In this document: positions 1 through 11,312 of the stretch, one piece after another | Layout of the letters: each line of letters starts with the position of its first letter | How positions within the stretch are numbered: the stretch's first letter is position 1 | Origin: Litsea cubeba | Lineage: Eukaryota > Streptophyta > Magnoliopsida > Laurales > Lauraceae | Length of the DNA: 64,000 nt | Assembly: GCA_012931725.1 (NCBI GenBank) | Contig: CM022953.1 | Location: 27,756,030-27,820,029, forward strand | Reading direction: 5' to 3' | Notes under the pieces: generated by a model | The model's input: only the letters and a program-made list of their open reading frames with translations | Told to the model about the DNA's origin: nothing | Database searches by the model: none | Position numbers and translations under genes: made by a program

Positions 1-439
1 ATGGCACCGACCCGCTGTTGGCAACAAACACCTGAAATTACATGGTCATCTGATGTCGATCTACATGAAGATCCATCGATGATCATCGACAGAAGAATTC
101 CAAAAGACGTGGCACGGCCCGCGACTCTTCAGCTGCTCGGCGACCACTTAATGCGATTAATTGACTAGCTTTATTACAGTCATTAATCCATTTCTTTGGA
201 CGGCCCAATCAGAAGCAAGCATTCGGGAGTTACAAGTCAAGAAATTCATGGCATTTAACCCATGAAACTCCTCCCATCATGGCGATTAAAGGCGATTAAA
301 TGCCCTTAATCTCCTCCGGCCAATCAGAAGCCAAGAAAAAGGAGTTACAAAATAAACAATTCAATTTTGTAACTCCTCCCATTATGCGGCTTAATGACAT
401 TAAAAGCCCATAAACTCTCCTAAATGGCTACCAAGAGCC

Positions 440-447
440 TATAAATA
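440..447 (+). promoter_or_regulatory. LTR TATA box
   Basis: TATAAATA, in the conserved context GCCTATAAATAG, occurs at the same relative place in all six family T LTRs. It is the likely Pol II promoter core, which would put the U3/R border about 30 bp downstream. Confidence 0.65.
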
Positions 448-586
448 GAAGAGCACTCCAAAGGAATCCAGATCGGAAAAAACACACAACAAACATCAGA
501 CAGCAGTCAGAAATCCAGAGAAAAGAAAAAGAGAGAAAACTCTGCGGAAGTTCTACACCGGCCACCGCAACAAGGTGACAAAAGTC

Positions 587-610
587 CCTTGGGGGGTACC
601 CCCCCCAAGG
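587..610 (+). other. G/C-run palindrome in LTR (R/U5)
   Basis: CCTTGGGGGG, then TA, then a C-run and AAGG, form an almost perfect palindrome centred on GGTACC about 145 bp downstream of the TATA box. It recurs in every family T LTR with different G- and C-run lengths. In RNA it would form a strong self-complementary hairpin. Confidence 0.7.
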
Positions 611-944
611 TCCTTGCCTTCTCCTCCTGCCTCCAATGGCTTAGATATGGCTTTTCAGCCCGTCTACTCGGTTTTTTATTGGACATAGGACCTTCCTTTG
701 GTCTTTGTCTTCTAAAAACCCGAGGTTATAGCCAAGCCAAGCGAATCAAATAGCATCCTCTGTTCTCATCTGCATGGATGATGGCGAAGCCCACATATGG
801 CTTGCGACCGTCAATCTAAACAAGTCCTCCACAATCTCCTGAGAAGTTAGATCCTCCTTTTCTTGCTTTTCATTGTAGTTTGTATTTTTTTAAAAGAGAC
901 AAAAATCACAATTCTTGTCTTTCATTGTTGATAAGGATTGTAAA

Positions 945-1040
945 TCGGCTATAAACGCCAAAATCGGCTATAAACGCCAAAAATCGGCTATAAACGCCAA
1001 AAATCGGCTATAACGCCAAAATCGGCTATAAATGCCAAAA
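945..1040 (+). repeat. LTR tandem repeat, ~19-bp units (5 copies)
   Basis: Five units of the type ATCGGCTATAAACGCCAAA. The unit number varies between LTR copies: five here, four in most, three in the E1 3' LTR. The core GGC-TATAAAT-GCC is shared with the tandem array downstream of pol in E1 and E2. Confidence 0.85.
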
Positions 1041-3162
1041 AAATCGCCTTTCACGGCAAATCAAGAAAATGTCTCTTTTCTTAAATATATGTGCAATGGA
1101 AAACTTGAAAGAAGTTGATTTCCTTTTCACTTGCGAAGGTTGATCTCCGGATCACCATTTGCAATTCCAAGTAAAATAGAAAATCTGGCACACCCACAAA
1201 AAAAGAAATGTTGATGCACGCCCCTGCCCCCCGGTTACGAAAGGGTCGGACCCGACGGACTCCCATGTCCGCCGACCTCGGTAGGAACCAAGCAGGAGCG
1301 CGGTCCATCACACATATAGTTATATATCTTGCAATGCATTTCTACATGTTCAATTGATTATGGTTTCAAAAGCTTTCATAGCTAGATCCTTCATAATCAA
1401 TTGATTTTGCAAAATCATTTGTTTGAATGTTAGAGTAAGATTTTTCTTTAAAAACAAATGATTTGAATCAATTTAAGTTTTCCATGATCTTACTAATTAT
1501 ATCCTTTGGTATGAAAAATATGTGTTCAATTTGTATGAGCCCTTGTAGTTATATTTTTTGGAATACAAATTGAAAAATGTTTTATCTTCATTTTCATACT
1601 CATTTTGTCCATTGTTGGATTTTGTTTATGATTTGAAGATTGTTTGAATGGAATTGTTTTAAAACTTCTTTAGTTATACTTTTCAAAGCATGTTCCATGT
1701 TATCATTTCCTTATGCATTTGTTTTTATCATTTTAGAAATGGAAATGAATGTTGTTACAAACAATTTGCTTCTTTGCTCTTCTAGTTACTTTCTTTTATG
1801 TGCAAATTGATTTGTATGATTTGTGAATCATGAAATAGTTTTGCATTCTATACATAGACTTGTGCATCTTTTCAATGCATAGTGATAATGTTTCATGATT
1901 TTCATTGTACATTTGCTAGATTGGAGTTTTTACATGTTAGATATTGATTTTAATTGATCCTCTCTATGCAAATGTCATTTAGTTCTTATATGGTTGTGAT
2001 CTTAGTCACATTTGTAGAAACCATACTAGAACTCTCAAACCCATCCTTTATGCTTTCTAGTTATTATGGATGGTTATGTGGTTGATTCATGTGTATTTTC
2101 CTTGTGATGTCATTTTATACATGTTTCAACCTCATAGTAGTATTTAATCATATGAACCTCTTTGAAATCCATTCCTTGTATTTCATAGTTATATCTATTG
2201 TTTGATAGATGTCTTAGATGTTGTTTCATATGATTTGACACTTTTAAAATTGCATATTTTTTAAAAGTTTTTATGCAATTTCTTTTGTTCATCCCCATGC
2301 CCTTTAGTTACATTATTTAAAAGTGATGAATGTTCTTTTATGATGCTTGATTTTATATTTGTCACATTTTATTAGCATCATAATCTTCATGTTCGCCACC
2401 TCTCATACATTTATAGGTAAATCACATGACCACCATGTTTATGTATTCATAATCTTGGTTGGTTTATGGTTGAGGTAGGCTTCATGTTTGAATTTCATTT
2501 CACTCATCTTGCTCATGATAGTTATATTTAATGAATCTATGAAATTATTTCAAAACTTACATAGCATATGATTTTCATAGTTATATTGTTTGATGCTATG
2601 TTTAGTAAAACCCATTTCATCATGGATAGCTCAAAATTGGATCATTCCTAGTAGTTATATTCTTTTTAAATCCATTTTAGAGTGATTGAGTTAATAGTCA
2701 TATCCTTAAATCTCAATTGATATTCTTTATTTCAATTGATATCCATGATTTCTTTTCTCCATGACCTTGCTCTTTATTTTGGTAATTTGATCATTTTGAG
2801 CTTTATAGTTAATTATTATCAATTGGTATCTAATCCTTCCCTTGAAGATAACCCTCAATTGGTTAAACCATCTTCTTCTTGCACCTAATAGTTAAATTCT
2901 TGTCAAAAGTTTGACAAAAGGAGATTATGGATTCAGGGGGAGTGTAAATCTTCTAAGGAAGTATTAGCATTGATCAAATTTACCCATGCATTGGCTCTAT
3001 ACCCTTAAGCTTACTACCCATACGTGATATCCTGTTATGAATTTCATTTTCGATTTCATTTGTTAACAGGTGCTACTAAAAGGCATTTTCCTTATTTCAT
3101 GTGTGTAGGTACAACTTGAAGAAATTCCTACCCTCTTCAATTGATGATACCTTTGCAATTTA

Positions 3163-3325
3163 ATGTCAAAGGGGGAGAAAATTGAGAGATTAAGGGGGAG
3201 AGAATACTCAAGTTTAATGTCAAAGGGGGAGTTGCATGTCAAAGGGGGAGATATTGCATTATCTTCCAAAGGGGGAGAGATTGTATATCTTGCCAAAGGG
3301 AGAGTGCATGGTCTAAGGGGGAGAG
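3163..3325 (+). repeat. repeated polypurine motifs (AAAGGGGGAGA type)
   Basis: The motif TCAAAGGGGGAGA or a close variant occurs about seven times, near 3168, 3190, 3222, 3240, 3268, 3294 and 3314. The same motif recurs at 3558-3569 as the presumed polypurine tract. Such runs are common near the 3' end of plant copia elements. Small open frames across this stretch have repetitive composition and are not called genes. Confidence 0.7.
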
Positions 3326-3557
3326 ATGAAAGAAGAAAGCTTAGGAGCTAAAGAAGATGCTTGGCCGAAAGAAAGGAAGATGAAGAGAAACTTGAAGATT
3401 GATCAAGCTCCAAGCATCAAGAAGATTGAAGAAAAAGAGCTAGAGCCCAACCCAAGTCAAATGAGCATCCAAGAAGATTTCAAGCCTTGTCCAACTAAGG
3501 AGGAGCTAGAGACTAAGTGTGAAGAATTAGTGTTGAGTAAGGTTTGCCATCAAATTG

Positions 3558-3570
3558 CAAAGGGGGAGAT
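3558..3570 (+). promoter_or_regulatory. polypurine tract of copia-like element
   Basis: AAAGGGGGAGAT lies immediately before TGTTAGGGATTTTG, which reads as an LTR start. In LTR elements the polypurine tract primes plus-strand DNA synthesis and abuts the 3' LTR. Confidence 0.65.
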
Positions 3571-3957
3571 TGTTAGGGATTTTGTGTATTTACAATTTGA
3601 TGGATGCATTATCATTTTATTCATCTCATGAATTTTCACACATGCATTGATTTAGAATATCTTGAAATCTTAATTTTCACTTGTATGGTTTTAAAACTTT
3701 CAGAATTCATGTTTCATGCATATTTGTGTTTTAAACTTGGTTGCATTTAGTTTGAAAATGATTTTTTATAAATCAAGTTAGCCAATGTTTTAAAAGTTTT
3801 AAATCATCTTAGGCATTTTAGTTTTCATGTTTTTAAAACTCTTAAAATGATTTAAAACATGTTTCCTAGCTTGATTCTATGGCTTAAAGTCCCCACAAGA
3901 AAATCTCTCTTAAAATGGTTTTTCGGTTACCTCGCGGTTACCTCGCGGCTAGCCGCA

Positions 3958-4160
3958 TGAATAGTAACATCACTATTCACTAGCCATTTGAACAGTAACA
4001 TCACTATTCACTGTTCACTAGCCATTTGAACAGTAACATCACTATTCACTGTTCACTGTTCACGGTTCACTAGCCGTTTGCACAATAACACTATTCACTG
4101 TTCACTAACCATTTGAACAGTAACACTATTTACTGTTCACTGTTCACTAGCCGTTTTATA
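3958..4160 (+). repeat. tandem repeat in copia-like LTR
   Basis: Imperfect units of about 40-55 bp built from AACAGTAACATCACTATTCA, CTGTTCACTAGCC and ATTTGAACAG, about four to five copies, just upstream of the TATA box. Confidence 0.75.
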
Positions 4161-4193
4161 ACCGTTGGGCTAGCCGTTAGCAACCTTTTTGGC

Positions 4194-4200
4194 TATAAAA
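4194..4200 (+). promoter_or_regulatory. TATA box of copia-like LTR
   Basis: TATAAAA in the context TTTGGCTATAAAAAGGGAC, just downstream of the enhancer-like repeat block; the probable U3 promoter. Confidence 0.55.
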
Positions 4201-5470
4201 AGGGACATTTTCTTTGAGAAAAAAATGTAGAACTTTTAAGGAGTTTTGAGGCCAAGGAAGGAGGATGTTTTAAGAGCATTAGTGAAGGGAATATGGGGCT
4301 ATTCCATTGATTCAATCTTGGAATCTTTTTCTAATGGCCAACTTTGAGGAGTTTGGAGACAAAGGAAAGGGGATGAACCAAGAGAGATCAAGGGATCATT
4401 AGCAAGAGCTAAAGCTTGGATTAATGAAGTTAAATCACCAAGTAAGCCTTTGCTTTTCTTAATCATTGTTTTATGCTTTGTTAAACTATTGGTAAATGAT
4501 TTTAGCATATAAACTATGATGTGTTGAATCCTCTACTTCCTTATTCTATGATTTAAGTCATAGGATTCTTCACGTTGATTTCAAAACAAGTTTGTTTTAT
4601 AAACTTTGTTAATCATGCATTGCCAAAATCTTTGATTTCTTTTATGTCATGATTCCTTAACTTGTTTTGAATCTTTCCTTGTTGTTTTCATTCATTTAAA
4701 CCTTTGTTGAATTAGTTTGGTTTTGAAAACAACATTGCACATGCATCACATGTTTAGACTAAATTAATTTCATACAACTTGTGAACCCTTGATTTTCATA
4801 TCTTCTACAAGTTTGTATTTGGTACTTGTGATTTGCATATCACTTCAATCAAATCTTTTTATGAGCATTAAACTTTTGAATTGCTTTAAGCATAAAATAG
4901 ATTGAGCTTTAATTTTAATCTTGATTGAAGTTTTCACACACACACACCTCATAAGCATTCATCTTTGTAATCCTTAGTGTTTGTGTGAGTTTGTTATTCA
5001 CTTTCATATCCGCCTATCTTAGAGGCAAATTTATTGAGCTAAATTGTAATCTCTTAGAGTGTTTTGTGAAGACACTTTCTTTGAGAAAAATCTATTGTTG
5101 TAAGGATATTGCTTAGCCATTGAAAAGCATTTTGTAAAGGTTGTTGTTAAGCCTTGATAAACAACATTGTAAGGTTATTGCTTATCATTGGAAAGCATAT
5201 TGTAGTGGCTATTGCTTAGCCTTTTGAAAAGCATAATAGTGGAAATCCGGTAGGGTGTTGAGTCACAAGCCGGTAGTGGATGTAGGCATTTAGGCCGAAC
5301 CACTATAAATCTTGTGTTGTGGTGATAGCATTGTTGTGATTGTGTTTGTTTAAGCTTCCGCATTTTGTTTGATTTATCATCACATGTGACTAACTGATTT
5401 AATTAAGTTAAAAATGGTCATAGTTGGTCACTAGTTGTAGCTCATCCTATTCACCCCCCCTCTAGGGTAG

Positions 5471-6913
5471 GATCCGTGGATTTTCAGGGTTCTATGTGTG
5501 GTTTTTTCTTTGGAATCTTTAGCGTAGTGGGTCAGAATCATGTATTCATGTGTTTTTGGTTGTATATAGGTGTAGTCTATGTGTCATGGTGGTTGTTTTT
5601 TAAAGGATTTGGGCAGAGATGAATGACCATATGTGATGGGGAAGCCTTATTTCAACAGACACGGCGAAAGAGTGCTGTGCATCTATTTGTATTTCATATT
5701 GAAGCTCTATTTGCAACTAATAGTGTGAAAGAGTATAAATAGTGCATCAATTTGATCTCCCCTTTTTGCAACTGGTTGTGTGAAAGTCACTGAACTTAAT
5801 CAGCACATCTGTTAGATCTTAAAGCCCCCAATGCAAATGATTGTGGGACAGAGTGCAATCAGTGCATCTATTTGTATTTGATCCAAATGGCCTATCTGAA
5901 AATGAGCTTTTTCTTGCGCGCATATACTCTGAAATGTTTTTTTTTCCTAGCTTCTGTTGAAGAGTTTATAGAATCATGGTGGTTTTGGGATGGTGTTGGA
6001 GCCAGTTCTTTTAAATATGTCACTACTAAGTTTTTTTTGTAATTCCTTTTCACTTGAAGTTCTTTTGAGTTCCAAGTCATTGTCTGAAAAATGCTCTGCG
6101 CAAAGAGACCCATTACTGGGTTTGATTGGTTCTAGAGAAATTAGCATGAATAGTCAATAGATGGATGGTTTTTTGGGTTCTGAAGAGAAGAGGAATATGG
6201 ATGCAAAGGTCCTATACTCAGATTGTTTAAGAAGAGAGAAGAGGTTGTTAAGATAGCATATAAGTAAGGAGCAAAGGGTCTGATGGACAGTTGACAAAGG
6301 AAGAAGAAGAAGAAAGAGGAAAGGTGAAGAAGGGGTAGAAAACACACCTGTAATCGAAATCAGGTTCCTGCAATATCCAGTAGTCACTATGTCAAAAAGG
6401 CTAAAAAACCATAGATATGTACATGTTCATAGAAGTAGTGGGTGTGGGAGGGTTTGGTTAGTAGGCATCATTGTAAACTATAAAGTATTTGTGGTTGTTA
6501 CAAGGGAGCTACCTTGAGCTTCGCATGGGCTTTTCTACTAGTAATATGCTGCTATAATGCATTTTTGATCATATTTGGATGTTATTTAGGTTATTTATCT
6601 AAACTTTTTTTTTCTCTTTCTTGAATGGTGAACTATTAGCTAATTGGTATTGCCACTATTTGTAGGAAACAATTCTTAATGATCAGTACCTCGTGGTTAT
6701 AAACTTGAGAAGGGAACCAAAACTTATCACTCTCAAAAGACAAATACCTAGACATAATTGAATCAATAGGCAAGGAATTCGATAGCTTCATGCTACCATC
6801 AATCTTAGATCTCAGCCATGAAATTTGCCACCAAACCATGTGGTTAAAAAACCTAACTGATTTACCACTGTCATCTTAACAGTATCAGCCCCATCCTCTT
6901 TGCAACCAAGCAG
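5471..6913. other. unassigned intergenic sequence
   Basis: No gene is recognised. An open frame on the minus strand (6636-6839) gives no family I know. Purine-rich simple sequence lies around 6290-6335. Four degenerate repeats lie at 5640-5885 (separate entry). The end leads into the first recognisable transposase exon and may be its intron. Confidence 0.4.
5640..5885 (+). repeat. degenerate ~60-70-bp tandem repeat
   Basis: About four imperfect units, each with TTTGCAACTnnTTGTGTGAAAG-like and GTGCATCTATTTGTATTT-like segments, beginning near 5650, 5705, 5765 and 5828. Confidence 0.5.
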
Positions 6914-8131
6914 TGTAAGGGGTGTTACGCCAGGGAAGAATGCGACGAAGCTTAGGAAACAGCTGGGTCATAACATCCCAGTTTTGATCCCCATCTCCAG
7001 TCATAGGCCAGAAGGGGAACATGCCCCATTATTGTTTAACCATCTTGGGTTAGCCATTAGAGAGGTTGCTCCAGTAAGGCCCCATGGTTGGAAGAAGCTT
7101 GACAGTGGGATCAAGCTTGCCGGTATTGCTGCAGTTCAGGGATACTGAAATGAGAAATATCAGTTCAACTTATTATGGTTGTGCTCCTCATTACAATATT
7201 TGATTATATTTTGTGATTAGTAATCTTTTTATGGCTCTCCCCTAATTGCAACAAATTTTTGATATCTGGGACTACGAGGGCGATATGCAACTGAAGGCGG
7301 ACATTGACTGTCAATGCGAAATTCTGTATAGGAGTTGGAAGTACGAGCTGCATAGTCACTATCTCGAGCTGTTAGACCAGGGGGTTCCCCAACCCCAGGA
7401 CCACCCGACAGAGGGTTGTGATCCAGTTGACTGGTAGTTGATGGTCTCACAGTGCTGGGAATTACCAGCCTGGAAGGTGAATTTGGGATGTTATCTACAA
7501 CAATTAATTATATTCCAACGTAATTCTATTAGTAATGATTTTATAAATGATTACTATTGTATTATTGTTTTTCTATCTAGGCAAAATCGAAAAAAGCTCA
7601 AGAGAGTCGAGCCAAGCTGCCATATAATCATACTAGTGGCTCCAGGTCATTTGCATCGAGGATGTCTCTAATGGTACTAATTATATTCATATGAAAAAGT
7701 TTGATTAAGTTTATTAATTTATCAATATGTAGCTAGGTTCATATCTAATACAAAGCTAATTCAAATAACAGATGACACAGAATGCCGGTCAAGCGCCGCC
7801 TATTACTCAGTTCTTCTGCGACACCACTACGAACAAAAGAGTAATGAGTGGGTCAACGAGGTAGCTCAGCAGAGACATGTACGTTTGATAATAAATCAAT
7901 TATGATCAATAATGCCATAAAAGCATTTTAAATTCCTTATTGATTTACATGGCAGGATGCCTTGGTGTAACGGACTGAGGACCAGTCACAGCCTTTGTCA
8001 CAACTCCGATGAATGAGGAGCAGATTGATGTTGATGTGCTTGGGAAGAGGTCTGGATACGAGGACCTCTTTATCTTCCACATAGTCTCGGGGTCCGTATC
8101 CTGAGGTGATCGCCCTGCGGGAGAACCTAGC
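6914..8131 (+). pseudogene. CACTA (En/Spm)-type transposase remnant, 5' part
   Basis: Five exon-like pieces (about 6914-7145, 7252-7476, 7581-7673, 7772-7878 and 7956-8131) encode the plant transposase family known as Ptta/En/Spm or Transposase_24. Recognisable stretches are RGVTPGKNATKLRKQLGHN, SSHRPEGEH, REVAPVRPHGWKKL, YRSWKYELHSHY and KLPYNHTSGSRSF, the last being a family hallmark. Splice signals fit at several borders (donors 7477, 7674 and 7879; acceptors ending 7580, 7771 and 7955). Decay is clear: an in-frame TAG at 7435-7437, a lost acceptor before 7252, a frameshift in the fourth exon and stops in the fifth. The frame resumes at 11313 after the inserted element. No terminal CACTA repeats were found, so the element borders are unknown. 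Confidence 0.8.
8127..8131. repeat. 5-bp target duplication CTAGC (partner 11313-11317)
   Basis: CTAGC flanks the TG...CA element at 8132-11312. Removing the element and one copy restores an uninterrupted transposase reading frame, which proves the insertion point. Confidence 0.9.
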
Positions 8132-9532
8132 TGTCAGACCCCGACCCAGGTTTGGAATATTTAATTACGTTTTATTCATGATTAGTTGATAAGTGTGGTT
8201 AGTGATCGATTAGCTTAAATTTTTTAAGCTAGATTAGAATGTTGGAATAGCTTTGGAGATTTTTGAGAGTCGCTGACTTAGGCTTGACGCGGGCCGGGGC
8301 GCCCGTGTGTTGTGTGTGAACTTGGGGGTTTAACCTTGATTTCTGAAAAATCCAAACTTTTATTTATTTTGGCTCATTTCACTTAGATTATCAACTTTCA
8401 TGTTTTGACCGATTGGATTTAATGATCATAAATCACGTTTTTTGAGAAAAAGGGGAAAATTGACCTTTCACACAAAATCTGTACCCAAATTTTGAAAATT
8501 TTAGAAATTGACAAAAATATACTTTTTGGAGAATACAAATTTTGTTGATCGTTTTTGTCTTCTTCGTCGTTTCCATTCGGGGCCCGCAAACACCCTTTTC
8601 GGCCTTATGAAGATTAGGACCCACAAACCCATCTTATAAGAGGAAAGAGTTTTCTTCCCTTCATTCTATCCTTTTTCCTGCAACGGTTTGAGCCAAGGGA
8701 TTTTTCCCAGCACTTTCTCTCTCCTCTAGAACACCCATCTCTTGGAGATTTCTTGAAGGATTGATCTCCTAGGCTTCTTCCTCATCATTCAAGCTTCTCA
8801 TAAACACCTTTTTCAAAGGATTTGGACTAGAACAAGGCTCTCTTTCAAGCCTTTCTTTGTTGTTTGAGCTCTTCAAGGTAAGCAATGGCTTTCTAATCTT
8901 GAAATCTTAGTTTTCCTCTTCATTTAGAGTGTTTTCATCACACATGCAAGAGTTTTCCCGTAAAATTTACAAAAGATTGATTTTAGGGTTCTTCTTGGGA
9001 AACTTTTGGGGGTTTTTGTAGATTGGGAGCTTGAGGCCCTAGAGAGTTGTTTGAAGAGTGTCTTAGCTCTCATCATGGCTTGAGGCAAGTGAATACTTCA
9101 ATTAATATGATGATTCTATTTTATTAAGTTTCATTTCATGGTATTTCATTTCTATGTTCTAATCTCTTCATGATTTATAGATTTACTTTGGATGAATGGA
9201 GTAATGTTTATGTGTGATTTCATTTTTGTTATTGTTTTACAATGGATTGGAGATTGGTTTTGAATTTGGTCATCTTGAAATTCAGCCTTCTTTATGTCAA
9301 AGTTCTTGTGTTCTAAGAATTGAGAAAATCTTTGATTTAAAAGTGTGTGTTGTATGGTAGAATGGAATGATTAAATGAAGGATGATTTGATGAGTTGAGG
9401 GGGTCAAGAGAGGGCCCAAATAATCATGGAAATATGAATGAAAGAAGGGGAAAGAAAAATCAAGAAAACTGGGAATGGAAAAGATTGTAAAATGAGAGAG
9501 AACCCAGCTGAGCCAGACTGGACAGAGCCCAG

Positions 9533-9626
9533 TCCGCTCGAGCGGACCAGGTTCTGCCTGGCCCTCGCTCGAGCGACCCAGCTTCTGGATGGGCTTCACT
9601 CGAGCAGACCTTGGGTCGCTCGAGCG
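9533..9626. repeat. cluster of CGCTCGAGCG palindromes
   Basis: Four palindromic or near-palindromic sites centred on CTCGAG (CCGCTCGAGCGG, TCGCTCGAGCGA twice, and CACTCGAGCAG) lie within 95 bp, inside a local CpG-rich island of the solo LTR-like element. Confidence 0.75.
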
Positions 9627-9649
9627 AGCCCAGTCCAGCTGTTTGGCCT

Positions 9650-9760
9650 GTTTCAAGGCCTGTCTTTGGCCTGTTTTAAGGATTGTTTTGGGCCCATTTA
9701 AAGACTGTTTTGGGCCCATTTTTAAGACTGTTTTGGGCTTCATTTAAGGCCAGATTTGGG
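9650..9760 (+). repeat. ~30-bp imperfect tandem repeat
   Basis: Units of the type GACTGTTTTGGGCCCATTTA recur about four times, grading into GGCCTGTTTTAAGG variants. Confidence 0.6.
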
Positions 9761-11312
9761 CCTGATTCAAAGAGGTTTAAATCGGTTTTTAAGGGGACTT
9801 ATTGGATTGTTTTTCAGGTCCACTTCAAGCCCATATTCAAGTCCAATTCAGCCCAATCCCTTTTCTATATTGAAGCCCATTCAGCCTTTTTTACAATCCT
9901 AGAACTATTATGTAAATTGGTTTGAACTATGAACAAACCATTTGGGGAATCTTTCAAGTCTCAATGTACACTTCATCCCCTGTAATTGTCAAGGATCTTC
10001 TGTGGCACCAAATTGCTTTCAATTAATGACAATAAAGGGGGTTAAATGTGCATCAAGACGACCCGCATCGGACTGTTGAATCATCATACACTACGTTCAT
10101 TCCATGTTAAAAGGTTTTGTTCGGATTCATTCATAAACCTATTTGAATGCTTTGGGGTGGTTTACCACAATTATGGACATTGATAAGACTACTCATCTCT
10201 TTTGCTCGGATTCGTCAATATGTGAGATATGTATTTGTTCGGAGTAGTTTTCTTATCGATTTTGGGAAATATATCTTTATGAATGGATTTATATTACTTC
10301 GAGGTTTCGGACTTTTACTCTAATGGCACCACTAAGCTTAGGTTACCTTGTCGGACTAATCATCCGGCTTGGAATCTTTAAATTATCTGCCAGCTGCAGC
10401 TTGGACTCTGTCTGTACTGACCATGGTAACGGTTTTGTATCCGGTCCCACGTGTAGTGGCTACAGTTCTGTTTGATAACGACCTTGTTCGTTCCGGTCCA
10501 CAATTAGTGGCTACGGTTTCTATCTGCTCCCATTACTTCGGTAACAGGAGAATTTAGTTATACGTGGTTTGCCAATGTATTGTACGTTTGATGTTTTATC
10601 TTATGGTTCTTGTTTATTTCAACTTATTATAGTCTTGGAATTCGTTAATATTTAAGATGTCGATCTTTTATCTTATCGTTTCTGTTATTTAGGATTTTAA
10701 TTGTAGTTTTCATTTATTTAATGTTTTACTCTTTCTATCATCCTATTATATGTTATATTTGCTTGCCAGACCGTCGTGTCTGACCCTTTTTTCTTGGTGC
10801 CAGATGTTGAGCCCCTTGCCGTTGAGGCGCACTTTGAGGCGGACCCAGTAGTTCTTGTGGAACGCGAGTGGCAGCCTGATGATGTCGCTTAGACGTCGGG
10901 TTGATTTCAGAGCTTCGATCACCTTTTTGGAGAGATTCTATTTTGGGATTTTGTTGTAGCCATTGTTGGATTATTTTTTGGGGGAAATTGTAATTATTGG
11001 CTAACTTGACTTTTGTATTAAACTTGAAACTAACTTTGGGGCCTATCTATAGAATGTTTCTCTTTTTGATACTAGTCTTGAGCGTTCTCATCATACACAT
11101 ATGTTATGGACTTTTATGTATGCTACAATGCTTCCGCATAATTTATTCGTGTGAATGTGATTCTTATTAATCATTGTTGGATCGAATTTCGAGGATCCTT
11201 ACCGAGGAAACCTGTGGGAAACTAGCGTGTGCGGGTGGAATTTTTCGGCCCGTCGCGCCACGACCCCGGATTAAGGTCTTATTTAACAGGTCCTTGGTCC
11301 GGGGGCGTGACA

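Larger units (their letters stand above)
1..1310 (+). mobile_element. LTR of family T (Tat-like Ty3/gypsy), truncated by window start
   Basis: This matches the right ~1.3 kb of the complete LTRs at 15005-17330, 32817-35131 and 49987-52297, beginning inside the LTR and ending in the same GCGGTCCATCA terminus. What follows (CACATATAG) is not the primer-binding site seen after the 5' LTRs, so this is a 3' LTR or a solo LTR. Its terminal text (GGAACCAAGCAGGAGCGC) resembles the E2 subfamily more than E1. It appears inserted in the copia-like internal sequence that follows. The left half and any flanking duplication lie outside the window. Confidence 0.9.
1311..3570 (+). mobile_element. AT-rich 3' internal remnant of a copia-like retrotransposon
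   Basis: No convincing coding sequence is visible. The stretch is AT-rich, with a recurring TAGTTAT-type motif (near 1317, 1546, 1670, 2188, 2518, 2577 and 2650). It then passes into repeated purine motifs and ends in a polypurine tract directly before an LTR start at 3571. Position and composition fit the untranslated 3' internal part of a Ty1/copia (SIRE/Angela-like) element. The assignment rests on the polypurine tract and LTR, not on a protein domain. Confidence 0.5.
3571..5470 (+). mobile_element. copia-like 3' LTR (right end approximate)
   Basis: It begins TGTTAGGG directly after a polypurine tract. It contains tandem CACTATTCACTGTTCA-type repeats, a TATA box and, near its end, the CACCCCCCCTCTAGGG motif typical of plant copia LTR ends. 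I could not find a clean CA terminus or a target duplication, so the right boundary is approximate and the end may be eroded. The matching 5' LTR would lie left of the window. Confidence 0.6.
8132..11312 (+). mobile_element. 3.18-kb solo LTR-like insertion (TG...CA) in the transposase
   Basis: It begins TGTCAGACCCCGACCC and ends GGGGGCGTGACA, with TG/CA ends, a 5-bp target duplication and no internal polyprotein. This fits a solo LTR of a long-LTR Ty3/gypsy element; long LTRs of this start are common in Tekay/Del-type chromoviruses, but nothing here proves the lineage. It holds XhoI-site palindromes (9533-9626), a short tandem repeat (9650-9760) and, near its 3' end, a coding-like piece ending EREWQPDDVA then TAG (about 10860-10892). 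A diverged relative lies on the minus strand at 62961-64000 and shares the 3' end and that coding-like piece. Small open frames elsewhere in it look non-coding. Confidence 0.7.

Noticed and set aside
3326..3631. 101-codon open frame before the copia-like LTR
   Set aside because: Charged and repetitive, runs into the polypurine tract and LTR, and has no family signature.
6636..6839. Minus-strand 67-codon frame with a protein-like composition
   Set aside because: No family recognised, and no splice or promoter context. Not enough to call a gene; a database search would decide.
9297..9743. 148-codon minus-strand frame and overlapping plus-strand frames
   Set aside because: Generated by tandem repeats and palindromes; repetitive composition and no recognised family.
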